Assembly (NCBI GenBank): GCA_015661465.1
Contig: DQVZ01000236.1
Location: 1 to 6,995, forward strand
Direction of reading: 5' to 3'
Source of the DNA: Aquifex aeolicus
GTDB lineage: Bacteria; Aquificota; Aquificia; Aquificales; Aquificaceae
Length of the DNA: 6,995 bases
Made by a program: the position numbers and the translations under genes. Shown here piece by piece: positions 1 to 5,934 of this stretch (position 1 is its first letter; every line of letters begins with the position of its first letter). The notes beneath the pieces are model-generated. The model had not been told where the DNA came from. It did not search any database and saw nothing but the letters and a program-made list of their open reading frames with translations.

Positions 1-73
1 GGTCCGGATTTGTTTCTAGTTTTCTCCTTTCCTTGAGAATAGGTTTATTCACTTCAAAGAGGGCTACAGTCAT
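1..73 (-). CDS. 5' end of an unidentified gene, cut by the left edge
   Basis: A minus-strand reading frame starts with ATG at 73-71 and stays open to the window edge. It gives 24 residues, beginning MTVALFEVNKPILKERRKLE. No ATG, GTG or TTG lies in frame between this ATG and the upstream in-frame stop at 115-113, so the start is fairly secure, although a GTG eight codons in is a possible alternative. It begins 35 bp after the lysC stop on the same strand, with no terminator between, so it is probably co-transcribed with lysC. No good Shine-Dalgarno sequence precedes it. I do not recognise the family from so short a piece, and no function is proposed. Confidence 0.5.
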   Translation of the reverse strand, partial: MTVALFEVNKPILKERRKLETNPD

Positions 74-108
74 ATTTACTAGTTTTTTAAATAAAGCAAA
101 AGGAAGAC

Positions 109-618
109 CTACTTATTCTTATCATTTATCGTTTCGAACTCTTCTATTTCCTCTATGAACTCTTCGTGAAGAGCTCTCACAGCCAGCTCAGCATACTTCT
201 CTTCTATTAAGCAAGAAATTTTTATTTCCGAAGTAGATATAGCTTTTATATTTATCCCGTTTTTAGCAAGAATTTCAAACATCCTTCCAGCAACACCATA
301 AGCACTTCTCATACCTATTCCCACTATTGAAATCTTAGCCACTTTGTCGTCCCTTATCACTTCTTTTGCACCTATATCCTCAGCTATTTTCTTAACTATT
401 TCTTCCGCTTTGTCGGCTTCGGTTTTGTTTACGGTAAAGGACATATCTGTATAGCCTTCATGGGAAACGTTTTGAACTATCATATCCACAACTATATGAG
501 CATCTCCGAGGGCTTTGAAAATCCGAGCAGCAATTCCCGGTTTGTCGGGAACTTTCACTACGGTAATTCTAGATTCATTTGTATCTACGGTGATTCCTCT
601 TACTACTACTTTCTCCAT
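109..618 (-). CDS. Possible aspartokinase beta (regulatory) subunit from an internal start in lysC
   Basis: ATG at 618-616 encodes Met246 of LysC. Translation from it would give a 169-residue chain starting [20 protein letters not shown] and containing only the two ACT domains. In alpha2beta2 aspartokinases, such as those of Corynebacterium glutamicum, Bacillus subtilis (LysC-II) and Thermus, the beta subunit comes from an in-frame internal start at this same junction between kinase and ACT regions; the C. glutamicum beta chain also begins with Met-Glu-Glu at the matching place. Here the ATG follows a purine run, GGAGGAGGAGGTT, an excellent ribosome binding site, while the lysC start itself has none. 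That an independent beta chain is made is an inference. The run also encodes Glu-Glu-Glu, so it could be partly coincidental. Confidence 0.55.
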   Translation of the reverse strand: MEKVVVRGITVDTNESRITVVKVPDKPGIAARIFKALGDAHIVVDMIVQNVSHEGYTDMSFTVNKTEADKAEEIVKKIAEDIGAKEVIRDDKVAKISIVGIGMRSAYGVAGRMFEILAKNGINIKAISTSEIKISCLIEEKYAELAVRALHEEFIEEIEEFETINDKNK

Positions 619-1353
619 AACCTCCTCCTCCGGAACAATCCAAGTTCCCTCTTCTTCGGAAAAAGTACTCCTTACGTGTATTCTAACGTTATACTTTGCT
701 GCAAATTCAACACTTCTTATTTGCATTACCTTTGCACCCAAAGATGCAAGTTCCAACATTTCCTCGTAGGATATCTTAGAAATTTTTCGTGCGGAAGGAA
801 CTATCCTCGGATCAGCAGTAAAGACTCCCGGAACATCCGTGTTAATCTCACAATCAGCTTTAAGAGCTGCGGCCAAGGCAACAGCTGTTGTATCAGAACC
901 TCCTCTTCCTAAAGTAGTGATTTCCCAGTCTTCGGTAACACCCTGAAATCCTGCAACTACAGGAATATACCCTTCCTCAATCAGATTCAAAAGTCTTCTT
1001 ATTCCTATTTTTCTTATCCTGGCCTTTGTGTGAATATTGTCGGTAATTATCGGAACCTGCCAACCGCATAAGCTCACCGCTGGATATCCCAACTTATGCA
1101 GTGTCATAGCAAAAAGGGCTATGGCTCTTTGCTCACCTGTCGCAAGAAGCATGTCCATTTCTCTTTCGGGTGGTCTCGAAGATACTTTACAGGCTAAATT
1201 TACAAGGGAGTCCGTTTCGCCTGCCATTGCGGAAGACACCACAACAGGCTTATAACCTTTTTCTAAAGCATTGATTACCCTTTTTGCACAGAGCTCAATT
1301 CTCTCAAGATTAGCTACGGAGGTTCCTCCGAACTTCTGAACAAGTATTTTCAT
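109..1353 (-). CDS. lysC: Aspartokinase (aspartate kinase), catalytic plus regulatory chain
   Basis: Phosphorylates L-aspartate with ATP to 4-phospho-aspartate, the first step toward lysine, threonine and methionine; cytosolic. The 414-residue protein has the full family layout. The amino-acid kinase domain shows KFGGTS (7-12), the [12 protein letters not shown] loop (147-158 region), [11 protein letters not shown] (173-183) and ASLGAKVMQ (203-211). Two ACT domains follow, about 263-335 ([12 protein letters not shown], then VQN) and 345-410 ([15 protein letters not shown]). The length is that of the single-function, two-ACT, feedback-regulated type, not of a fusion with homoserine dehydrogenase. 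Family knowledge suggests inhibition by lysine, threonine or both; the effector cannot be read from the sequence. The start at 1353 gives the expected [11 protein letters not shown]-terminus. It is divergent from metK and has no Shine-Dalgarno sequence. An internal start for a beta chain is listed separately. Confidence 0.96.
   Translation of the reverse strand: MKILVQKFGGTSVANLERIELCAKRVINALEKGYKPVVVSSAMAGETDSLVNLACKVSSRPPEREMDMLLATGEQRAIALFAMTLHKLGYPAVSLCGWQVPIITDNIHTKARIRKIGIRRLLNLIEEGYIPVVAGFQGVTEDWEITTLGRGGSDTTAVALAAALKADCEINTDVPGVFTADPRIVPSARKISKISYEEMLELASLGAKVMQIRSVEFAAKYNVRIHVRSTFSEEEGTWIVPEEEVMEKVVVRGITVDTNESRITVVKVPDKPGIAARIFKALGDAHIVVDMIVQNVSHEGYTDMSFTVNKTEADKAEEIVKKIAEDIGAKEVIRDDKVAKISIVGIGMRSAYGVAGRMFEILAKNGINIKAISTSEIKISCLIEEKYAELAVRALHEEFIEEIEEFETINDKNK
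621..631 (-). promoter_or_regulatory. Strong internal Shine-Dalgarno sequence before LysC Met246
   Basis: On the minus strand the bases GGAGGAGGAGG are followed by TT and then ATG at 618-616. A GGAGG core can be placed 5 nt from the ATG, which is optimal spacing. None of the recognised gene starts in this window has a comparable sequence. This supports the internal beta-subunit start. Confidence 0.55.
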
Positions 1354-1360
1354 GGAGAAA

Positions 1361-1369
1361 ATTATTTTA
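1361..1369 (-). promoter_or_regulatory. Candidate -10 box of lysC
   Basis: On the minus strand TAAAATAAT spans 1369-1361. It contains AATAAT (1366-1361), which matches TATAAT at 5 of 6 bases and ends 7 nt before the lysC ATG, and TAAAAT (1369-1364), which ends 10 nt before it. Either would give a leaderless or nearly leaderless transcript. No clear -35 box was found; TTAGTA, 16 nt upstream of TAAAAT, is weak. Confidence 0.35.
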
Positions 1370-1392
1370 AACCAAATTGTATATGTACTAAT

Positions 1393-1398
1393 TAAAAT
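1393..1398 (+). promoter_or_regulatory. Candidate -10 box of metK
   Basis: TAAAAT ends exactly 7 nt before the preferred metK ATG at 1406, the same spacing seen at hisZ, thiO and the archease gene. Transcription from it would start at or next to the ATG. No convincing -35 hexamer is visible 16-18 bp upstream. Confidence 0.4.
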
Positions 1399-1405
1399 TA
1401 AAGGT

Positions 1406-2536
1406 ATGTATACACTCAGAATGGCAGAATCCGTAACGGAGGGACACCCTGATAAAATAGCAGACCAAATAGCCGATGCACTGCTAGACGAATTTCTAAA
1501 AAAGGACCCTTACAGCAGGGTTTCTCTTGAAATAATGGTCACTACAGGTCTAGTAATTGTTGGGGGAGAACTTTCAACAGAAAGCTACGTGGACATTCCG
1601 AGAGTTGCAAGAAATGTAATAAAAGATATAGGTTATACAAGACCTGAACTGGGTTTTGATGCCGATACTTGTGCTGTAATTCAATCAATAGATGAACAAA
1701 GTCCTGAGATTGCACTTGGTATTTCTGCGGAAGGAGCGGGAGACACGGCGATAGTGGTAGGTTATGCTTCAAAAGAAGCTCCTAACCTGATGCCTTGGCC
1801 TATTACATTAGCCCACAAAATAACAAAGAGGATTTCCGAATATAGAAAAATAGGTAAATTTCCCTTTTTAAGACCGGACGGAAAGGTTCTCATAGCCATG
1901 ATATACGAAAACGGCAGACCCAAATACGTTCAAAGTGTTATTGCCTACGTTCATCACGACCCGGATGTATCCCTAACACATCTCAGGGAATTGATAATAG
2001 AAGAGGTGATAAAAAGGGAAATCCCGGAGGAGTTTTTAACGGAAAAAACACTCTTAAAGGTAAATCCCACAGGGAGATTTGTCATCGGTGGGCCTGTCGC
2101 CGATACGGGACTTACCGGGAGGAAGATAGTTTCCGACGCATACGGAGATATAGGTCTTTCGGGTGGAAGTGCTTTTTCAGGGAAAGACCCTACCAAGACA
2201 GACCGCTCAGGTTCATACCTTGCAAGGATGATTGCAAAACATATAGTAGCGGGCGAATGGGCGGATAGATGTTTAGTTCAGATAGGATACGCTTTTGGAC
2301 TTTCCGAGCCGGTAACCTTCGATATAGAAACCTTTGGTACGGAAAAAATAAGTAAAGCAAAGTTAACCGAAGCCATTAAAAAAGTCTTCCCCCTAAAACC
2401 TGTAGAAATAATAGATTTTCTGGATTTAAGGAAAGCTATATATAGACAAACTTCGGTATACGGACACTTCGGTAAAGAAAACTTACCCTGGGAAAAACTT
2501 ACTTATCTTGAAAAATTGAAAGAACTACTGGATTAA
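1406..2536 (+). CDS. metK: S-adenosylmethionine synthetase (methionine adenosyltransferase)
   Basis: Makes S-adenosylmethionine from methionine and ATP, releasing phosphate and pyrophosphate; cytosolic, homo-oligomeric family. The frame is open from an ATG at 1352, but that would overlap the divergent lysC start. ATG 1406 gives [17 protein letters not shown], which lines up with the usual MetK N-terminus, and it has the TAAAAT element 7 nt upstream. The resulting 376 residues are normal for the family. Visible motifs are GHPDK (13-17, catalytic His), the substrate loop region 87-103 ([17 protein letters not shown]), LRPDGK (155-160), GRFVIGGP (223-230), GLTGRK (235-240) and AFSGKDPTK (256-264), so the ATP/phosphate-binding lysines and arginine are present. 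Oddities: the common GAGDQGLMFGYA is [12 protein letters not shown] (110-121), and the usual HGGGAFSG lacks its His (SGGSAFSG). The gene overlaps the convergent hisZ by 12 bp. Confidence 0.95.
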   Translation: MYTLRMAESVTEGHPDKIADQIADALLDEFLKKDPYSRVSLEIMVTTGLVIVGGELSTESYVDIPRVARNVIKDIGYTRPELGFDADTCAVIQSIDEQSPEIALGISAEGAGDTAIVVGYASKEAPNLMPWPITLAHKITKRISEYRKIGKFPFLRPDGKVLIAMIYENGRPKYVQSVIAYVHHDPDVSLTHLRELIIEEVIKREIPEEFLTEKTLLKVNPTGRFVIGGPVADTGLTGRKIVSDAYGDIGLSGGSAFSGKDPTKTDRSGSYLARMIAKHIVAGEWADRCLVQIGYAFGLSEPVTFDIETFGTEKISKAKLTEAIKKVFPLKPVEIIDFLDLRKAIYRQTSVYGHFGKENLPWEKLTYLEKLKELLD

Positions 2537-3673
2537 CTCCAAAAACTCCCTTACGGTCATAGTTATACATTCTTTCGTCGTAGAAAAGACTTTAACCTTT
2601 TTATCGTCAATTAATAATATCTCCTTGTAGCCTTTCTCAAAAGCGTAAATTATAGAATCTTCCACTTTCCTTTCTGCGAGTTCTATCGCTACCCTTTTTC
2701 CTTTGCCTCTTAGTACATTCGCTAAGTGTTTTCCCAATTTCTTCTCGGATTTATCTATGATGAAGTAATCCTTTAGAGAAACAGCCTTAGGAAGAATGTC
2801 TATTAATCTTTCAAGATATACAGCTCCGCCGGTAGCGGGTAAGTTTTTTCCAAAAAGAGTAGAAAGGTTGTCGTACCTTCCTCCGCCCGCTATTGCTCTG
2901 TGGTATTTTGATTCGTAAATTTCAAAAATCACGCCGGTGTAGTAAGGGAAATGTCTTACTTCACAAAGGTCGTAGGCAAAGCTTATTCCGAGTTCTTTTA
3001 GTTTTTCCCCTATACGTTTGAGAGTTTCTCTTTCTTCATCGAGGGGATACTTCTTAAGAATTTCCAGAATTTCATGGCTATTGGAAATTCTCAGGACTTT
3101 ATTAACATCGATTCCAAAAATCTTTTTTAATTTCTCAACATCTCTTTCAAAGAAAGCTTTAATCAGCTGGTTATCGTCTTTGGCAAGTTTCCTTACTATA
3201 CCCGCATGGCTGAGGATAACCTTTACATCCTTAATTTCAAGGGTCTTTAGAAATTCTACCAAAACTTGAATTACTTCTACATCAGCCTCTAGATTGTTTA
3301 TACCTATAAGCTCTATTCCGGTCTGAAGTTTTTCAAAGCCCTTTCTATCCAGTGAGAAGACACTTCCGAAGTAATAGAGCTTCTCGGGAAACTTTAAATT
3401 TTTTAGATTTGATATTGTTCTTACTACCTGAGTTGTGAAATCCAGCCTAAGGCCAAAGGTTTCTTTGGTCGAACTGTCTTTAAACGTAATAGCTTCTTTT
3501 GCCTTTTCACCGAAGGAAAGTTCCTGGTATTCGTAAGGTTCAAAATGGGAGAGATTAATGTAATCGTATCCAAAGGATTCAAAAGTGGAAGAGGCCTTTA
3601 AAAATATTTCCTTTATGAGATTTGCTTCCTCTATACTGTAAAAGCGCTCTCCCGATATTAGAACGGTTTTCAT
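2525..3673 (-). CDS. hisZ: ATP phosphoribosyltransferase regulatory subunit HisZ
   Basis: A class II histidyl-tRNA synthetase paralogue. In organisms with a short HisG it forms a complex with HisG, needed for the first step of histidine biosynthesis and its feedback control. The 382-residue protein has the HisRS-like core: motif 1 region about 31-47, LRLDFTTQVVRTI (75-87), YYFGSVFSLDRK (100-111), YDLCEVRHFPYYTG (234-247), GGGRYDNL (263-270), then a short C-terminal alpha/beta domain. A true HisRS would be longer, would have FRxE in motif 2 (here VFSLD, the Arg replaced by Ser) and RGLDYYTG (here RHFPYYTG). These losses fit HisZ better than a tRNA synthetase. The start at 3673 has TAAAAT 7 nt upstream. 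It is divergent from thiO with a 31-bp gap, and no other his genes are in the window. A second HisRS-like protein of another role is the main alternative. Confidence 0.85.
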   Translation of the reverse strand: MKTVLISGERFYSIEEANLIKEIFLKASSTFESFGYDYINLSHFEPYEYQELSFGEKAKEAITFKDSSTKETFGLRLDFTTQVVRTISNLKNLKFPEKLYYFGSVFSLDRKGFEKLQTGIELIGINNLEADVEVIQVLVEFLKTLEIKDVKVILSHAGIVRKLAKDDNQLIKAFFERDVEKLKKIFGIDVNKVLRISNSHEILEILKKYPLDEERETLKRIGEKLKELGISFAYDLCEVRHFPYYTGVIFEIYESKYHRAIAGGGRYDNLSTLFGKNLPATGGAVYLERLIDILPKAVSLKDYFIIDKSEKKLGKHLANVLRGKGKRVAIELAERKVEDSIIYAFEKGYKEILLIDDKKVKVFSTTKECITMTVREFLELIQ

Positions 3674-3680
3674 TATGAAT

Positions 3681-3686
3681 ATTTTA
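3681..3686 (-). promoter_or_regulatory. Candidate -10 box of hisZ
   Basis: On the minus strand TAAAAT ends exactly 7 nt before the hisZ ATG (3673-3671). It is the mirror image of the thiO box at 3692-3697, 5 bp away. A -35 box would have to fall over the first bases of thiO, and none is convincing. Confidence 0.4.
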
Positions 3687-3691
3687 AATTC

Positions 3692-3697
3692 TAAAAT
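3692..3697 (+). promoter_or_regulatory. Candidate -10 box of thiO
   Basis: TAAAAT ends exactly 7 nt before ATG 3705. A promoter here would sit inside the longer frame starting at 3675, which is one reason to prefer the 3705 start. A -35 box would overlap the hisZ start codon region, and none is clear. Confidence 0.4.
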
Positions 3698-3704
3698 AGT
3701 TAGT

Positions 3705-4763
3705 ATGGATATACTGATTGTAGGCGGTGGGATAGTAGGACTATCAATAGCTATAGATTTGCTCCTCGCGGGTTACAATGTTAAACTTGCTGTTAGAAAT
3801 GAAAGGGAGGGAGCTTCCTGGATAGCAGGAGGGATGTTAGCTCCTTTCTCTGAGGGCCTCGAAGGTGATTTTTTGAGATTTTCCGTAGAAAGCTTAAAAC
3901 TCTGGCACGATTATCTTGAAAGGATAAAAGAAATTTCGGGAAGAAGGGTATTTTTCTCACAAGGAATTCTCAGAATAGCACTCACAGAAGAAGAAGAGAC
4001 GGAGCTCAAAGAAAAAGTAAGAAAGTATTCCCAAAATATATGTCAAAACATTGTTTCTTACGATGGGAGTGAACTCGTTAAGGAATTTCCTTATATCACA
4101 GAAGAGGTAAGATACGGGGTTGTTTACGGTGATGAAGGTAATGTGAATACAGAAGAGTTAATGGAAGCTCTGTATATAGCTTTTAAAAAGCTGGGTGGGG
4201 AAATTATCGGCGAAGATATAGTTAATATACATAAAGAAGGTGAAAAGATAGAAAAGGTTTACGGATTTTTCAAAGAAATAGCTGCAGACTTTTACATATT
4301 TGCCACAGGGGCGTGGCTCAAAGAACACTTTAACTTTCCCGTATTTCCGGTAAAAGGGCAAATACTCAGAATATCTGCGCCCTTTAAAGATTACGTAATC
4401 TACTCAAGGTCAGCCTACATAATCCCAAGGGAAAAAGATATTTTGGTTGGAGCAACGACGGAACACAGAGGCTTTGATACCACAACTACCCTTGAGGGAG
4501 TAAGCAGGTTAGCCCAAGGAGCTATTAAAGTTTCTCCGGCTTTAAAGGATGCAGAATTCTTCGAAGTGAGAGTTGGTTTCAGACCGGGAACTCCCGACGA
4601 GCTTCCCATTTTTTACTTTGGTGAAAACTTTGCGGTATTTAGCGGCCATTATAGAAACGGTATACTGCTTGCTCCGATAACCGCAGAGATAGCTCTCAAA
4701 CTTGTGGATAAGGGTGAAGTCTCGGAATACTTTAAACTGTTTTCACCTTATAGGTTTAAGTAA
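3705..4763 (+). CDS. thiO: FAD-dependent glycine oxidase-like enzyme ThiO
   Basis: A flavoprotein of the DAO family. ThiO oxidises glycine to the imine used to build the thiazole ring of thiamine, in a reaction that uses O2. ATG 3705 gives 352 residues with the FAD-binding strand at the very N-terminus (MDILIVGGGIVG), as is usual; an in-frame ATG at 3675 would add ten residues without homology support. ThiO-type motifs in order: GASWIAGGMLAP (36-47), GDEGNVN (142-148), ATGAW (200-204), FPVKGQILR (214-222), AYIIPREKDILVGATTE (237-253), RPGTPDELP (293-301) and GHYRNGILLAP (314-324). Tyr238, Arg293 and Arg317 fall where B. subtilis glycine oxidase binds substrate carboxylate. No thiS or thiG is nearby. 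It leads a same-strand run with the next three genes, 16 bp before the coiled-coil gene. Another D-amino-acid oxidase or dehydrogenase is possible but less likely. Confidence 0.85.
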   Translation: MDILIVGGGIVGLSIAIDLLLAGYNVKLAVRNEREGASWIAGGMLAPFSEGLEGDFLRFSVESLKLWHDYLERIKEISGRRVFFSQGILRIALTEEEETELKEKVRKYSQNICQNIVSYDGSELVKEFPYITEEVRYGVVYGDEGNVNTEELMEALYIAFKKLGGEIIGEDIVNIHKEGEKIEKVYGFFKEIAADFYIFATGAWLKEHFNFPVFPVKGQILRISAPFKDYVIYSRSAYIIPREKDILVGATTEHRGFDTTTTLEGVSRLAQGAIKVSPALKDAEFFEVRVGFRPGTPDELPIFYFGENFAVFSGHYRNGILLAPITAEIALKLVDKGEVSEYFKLFSPYRFK

Positions 4764-4779
4764 TTATATTAACTGAAAT

Positions 4780-5253
4780 ATGAAAGTATTCGGCGTTGTA
4801 TTATTCTTGCTACTCGGCTTAGGATTTTCAAAAGAGACTGGCTTTACCCAGGAAGACAGGGAAAGATTAATAAGACTTGAAACTACCTTAAAAGTTTTTA
4901 TGGAACAAGTAGACCGGCGCTTTGGAGAATTAAGAAATGACATAAACAAAAGGTTTGAAGAGCTAAGAGAGGATATGAATAAAAGGTTCGAGTTAATGGA
5001 TAAGAGGTTTGAGCAGCTATATACATTTTTGTGGATAATCACAGGAATATTCACAACCTTGACAGTGAGCGTTATAGCCTTTGCATGGTGGGACAGAAAA
5101 ACTATAATCAGGAAAACTAAAGAGGAAACCTTTGAAGATATGGAAAGGGAGCTAAAACCTGAGAAATTTAAAAAGCTACTTAACGTCCTCAGGGAAAAAG
5201 CCAAAACCGATAGGGAGCTCGAAACTATACTCAAAAAATACGGGCTTTTGTAA
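4780..5253 (+). CDS. Small membrane-anchored coiled-coil protein, function unknown
   Basis: I do not recognise a characterised family for this 157-residue protein. Visible parts are a hydrophobic N-terminus (about 3-16) that could be a signal peptide, a charged segment, then a coiled-coil repeat, RRFGELRNDIN / KRFEELREDMN / KRFELMD / KRFEQL (46-80). The Arg-Phe pairs at 47/48, 58/59, 69/70 and 76/77 are spaced 11, 11 and 7. One transmembrane helix follows at about 84-104 (LWIITGIF to FAWW), then a basic flank (DRKTIIRKTK) and a charged helical tail. The positive-inside rule suggests an external coiled coil and a cytosolic tail; this is inference. It starts 16 bp after thiO and ends 10 bp before the archease gene, so it is probably co-transcribed. 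A TATATT at 4765-4770 could be a weak promoter. No Shine-Dalgarno sequence is visible. Similar short coiled-coil/TM proteins are common in thermophiles and have no assigned role. Confidence 0.85.
   Translation: MKVFGVVLFLLLGLGFSKETGFTQEDRERLIRLETTLKVFMEQVDRRFGELRNDINKRFEELREDMNKRFELMDKRFEQLYTFLWIITGIFTTLTVSVIAFAWWDRKTIIRKTKEETFEDMERELKPEKFKKLLNVLREKAKTDRELETILKKYGLL
4912..5019 (+). repeat. Coding repeats of an 11-residue (33-bp) coiled-coil unit
   Basis: Residues 45-80 of the coiled-coil protein repeat a (K/R)RFxxLRxDxN unit. Two units of 11 residues are followed by a shortened unit of 7 and a final half unit. The DNA is also similar between copies (aaaaggtttgaagagcta, aaaaggttcgagttaatg, aagaggtttgagcag), which suggests growth by local duplication. 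Hendecad spacing favours a nearly straight or slightly right-handed coil. Confidence 0.7.
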
Positions 5254-5256
5254 AAT
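5251..5256 (+). promoter_or_regulatory. Candidate -10 box before the archease gene, overlapping the upstream stop codon
   Basis: TAAAAT spans the TAA stop of the coiled-coil gene and ends exactly 7 nt before the archease ATG at 5264, the same spacing as at metK, hisZ and thiO. It could let the archease and atpI-like genes be transcribed on their own. It may also be chance, since the genes are 10 bp apart and could simply be read through. Confidence 0.3.
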
Positions 5257-5263
5257 TTTTTCC

Positions 5264-5683
5264 ATGAATTTAGATTACAAGTCGATTTACGATATTACTG
5301 CGGATGCAGGTATAAAGGTAAAAGCTAAGGATTTAAAAAGTCTATTCTGCGCTTCAATTCTCGCAACTTTTAACGAGATTACCGATATAGATAAAGTTGA
5401 ACAAAAAGAAGAGTATGAAATTCAAGCACAAAATGAGCTTCCTTTTCTTCTCGCAGATATAATCAACAAAGCTCTCGTTCTCCACGAAAGTAAAAAGTTT
5501 GTGGCATCCCGGTGTGAAATTATGGATTTGGACGATAATTTTGTAAAAGTAAAATTAATAGGTGAACGCTTCGACCCTCAGAAACACCCTTCTAAGCTGG
5601 TCATAAAGGCTGCAACTTACCACCGCCTTAAGATAGAAAAAGTGGGCGACCATTACGAAGCTGAGGTAATTTTTGATATATGA
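5264..5683 (+). CDS. Archease-like protein (predicted RtcB ligase activator)
   Basis: Archease helps guanylylate the RNA ligase RtcB and enables multiple turnover. This is known for archaeal and human proteins and is only inferred here. The 139-residue length is typical. Visible family features are the N-terminal YDITADAGIKV (9-19, normally DHTADIGI), a central helical stretch with LPFLLADIINKALVL (59-73), GERFDPQKHP (100-109), KAATYHRLKI (115-124, usually VKAVTYH) and the closing VIFDI (135-139) with its C-terminal Asp. Asp14 and Asp138 match the acidic metal-site positions. The usual His of HTAD is Ile11. No rtcB is in the window. The gene starts 10 bp after the coiled-coil gene with TAAAAT 7 nt before its ATG, and its TGA overlaps the next gene's ATG by 4 bp. 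Confidence 0.82.
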   Translation: MNLDYKSIYDITADAGIKVKAKDLKSLFCASILATFNEITDIDKVEQKEEYEIQAQNELPFLLADIINKALVLHESKKFVASRCEIMDLDDNFVKVKLIGERFDPQKHPSKLVIKAATYHRLKIEKVGDHYEAEVIFDI

Positions 5684-5934
5684 ACTCAAAATATTTCGTT
5701 GCACTTACGGTAGGACTCAATCTTGTAGGAGGAATAATTGCGGGTGTGTTGGTAGGTTTTGGTTTTGACTGGGCTATGGAAAACTGGTTCGGGATAAAAA
5801 CAAAACCTTGGGGTCTTATGTTTTTCTTCCTAATAGGGATAATAGCAGGTTTTAAAAACGCCTACATAGACCTCAAAAGAGTGGAAAAAAATTTAAATTC
5901 TTCTGAAAAGGAAGGAAAAAAGGACTCCGAGTAG
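5680..5934 (+). CDS. AtpI/AtpZ-family small membrane protein (ATP synthase-associated)
   Basis: An 84-residue protein with two transmembrane helices, about 6-30 and 44-61, a conserved-type Asp at the end of the first (D30) and the GIIAGFKNAY motif at 53-62. This is the pattern of the AtpZ/AtpI family, whose members usually precede ATP synthase operons and are linked to c-ring assembly or Mg2+/Ca2+ supply. A hydrophilic, charged cytosolic tail (64-84) follows. There are no ATP synthase genes in the window, so the role rests on family similarity alone. The start is fixed by the ATGA overlap with the archease stop, which suggests translational coupling. Its last 42 bp overlap, antisense, the end of the transporter gene on the other strand. 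It is the last gene of the thiO run. Confidence 0.8.
   Translation: MNSKYFVALTVGLNLVGGIIAGVLVGFGFDWAMENWFGIKTKPWGLMFFFLIGIIAGFKNAYIDLKRVEKNLNSSEKEGKKDSE

Noticed and set aside
460..912. Plus-strand open frame of 150 codons inside lysC (and smaller ones at 515-769 and 1037-1255).
   Set aside because: Antisense to a clearly conserved aspartokinase, with an odd composition (many Ser, Asn, Tyr and Cys) and no recognisable motif.
1352..1405. Upstream ATG start for metK at 1352.
   Set aside because: It would overlap the divergent lysC start and leave no room for promoters, and the extra 18 residues do not resemble MetK N-termini. ATG 1421 was also considered, but it removes the first strand residues.
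1542..2196. Minus-strand open frames (1542-1772 and 1954-2196) inside metK.
   Set aside because: Antisense to conserved MetK motifs; low-complexity products with no family features.
3018..3269. Plus-strand open frame inside hisZ.
   Set aside because: Antisense to the HisRS-like core; Ser/Leu/Phe-rich shadow.
3675..3704. Upstream ATG start for thiO at 3675.
   Set aside because: It adds ten residues before the FAD-binding strand, begins 2 bp from the hisZ start and would swallow the candidate promoter.
4158..4609. Minus-strand open frames (4158-4361 and 4415-4609) inside thiO.
   Set aside because: Antisense to conserved ThiO motifs; no independent support.
4764..5234. Minus-strand open frame of 156 codons opposite the coiled-coil gene.
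   Set aside because: It mirrors the repetitive Lys/Glu-rich coil as Ser/Leu-rich sequence, begins in the thiO-coiled-coil gap, and shows no motif. The plus frame has a signal, a coil and a TM helix that make sense together.
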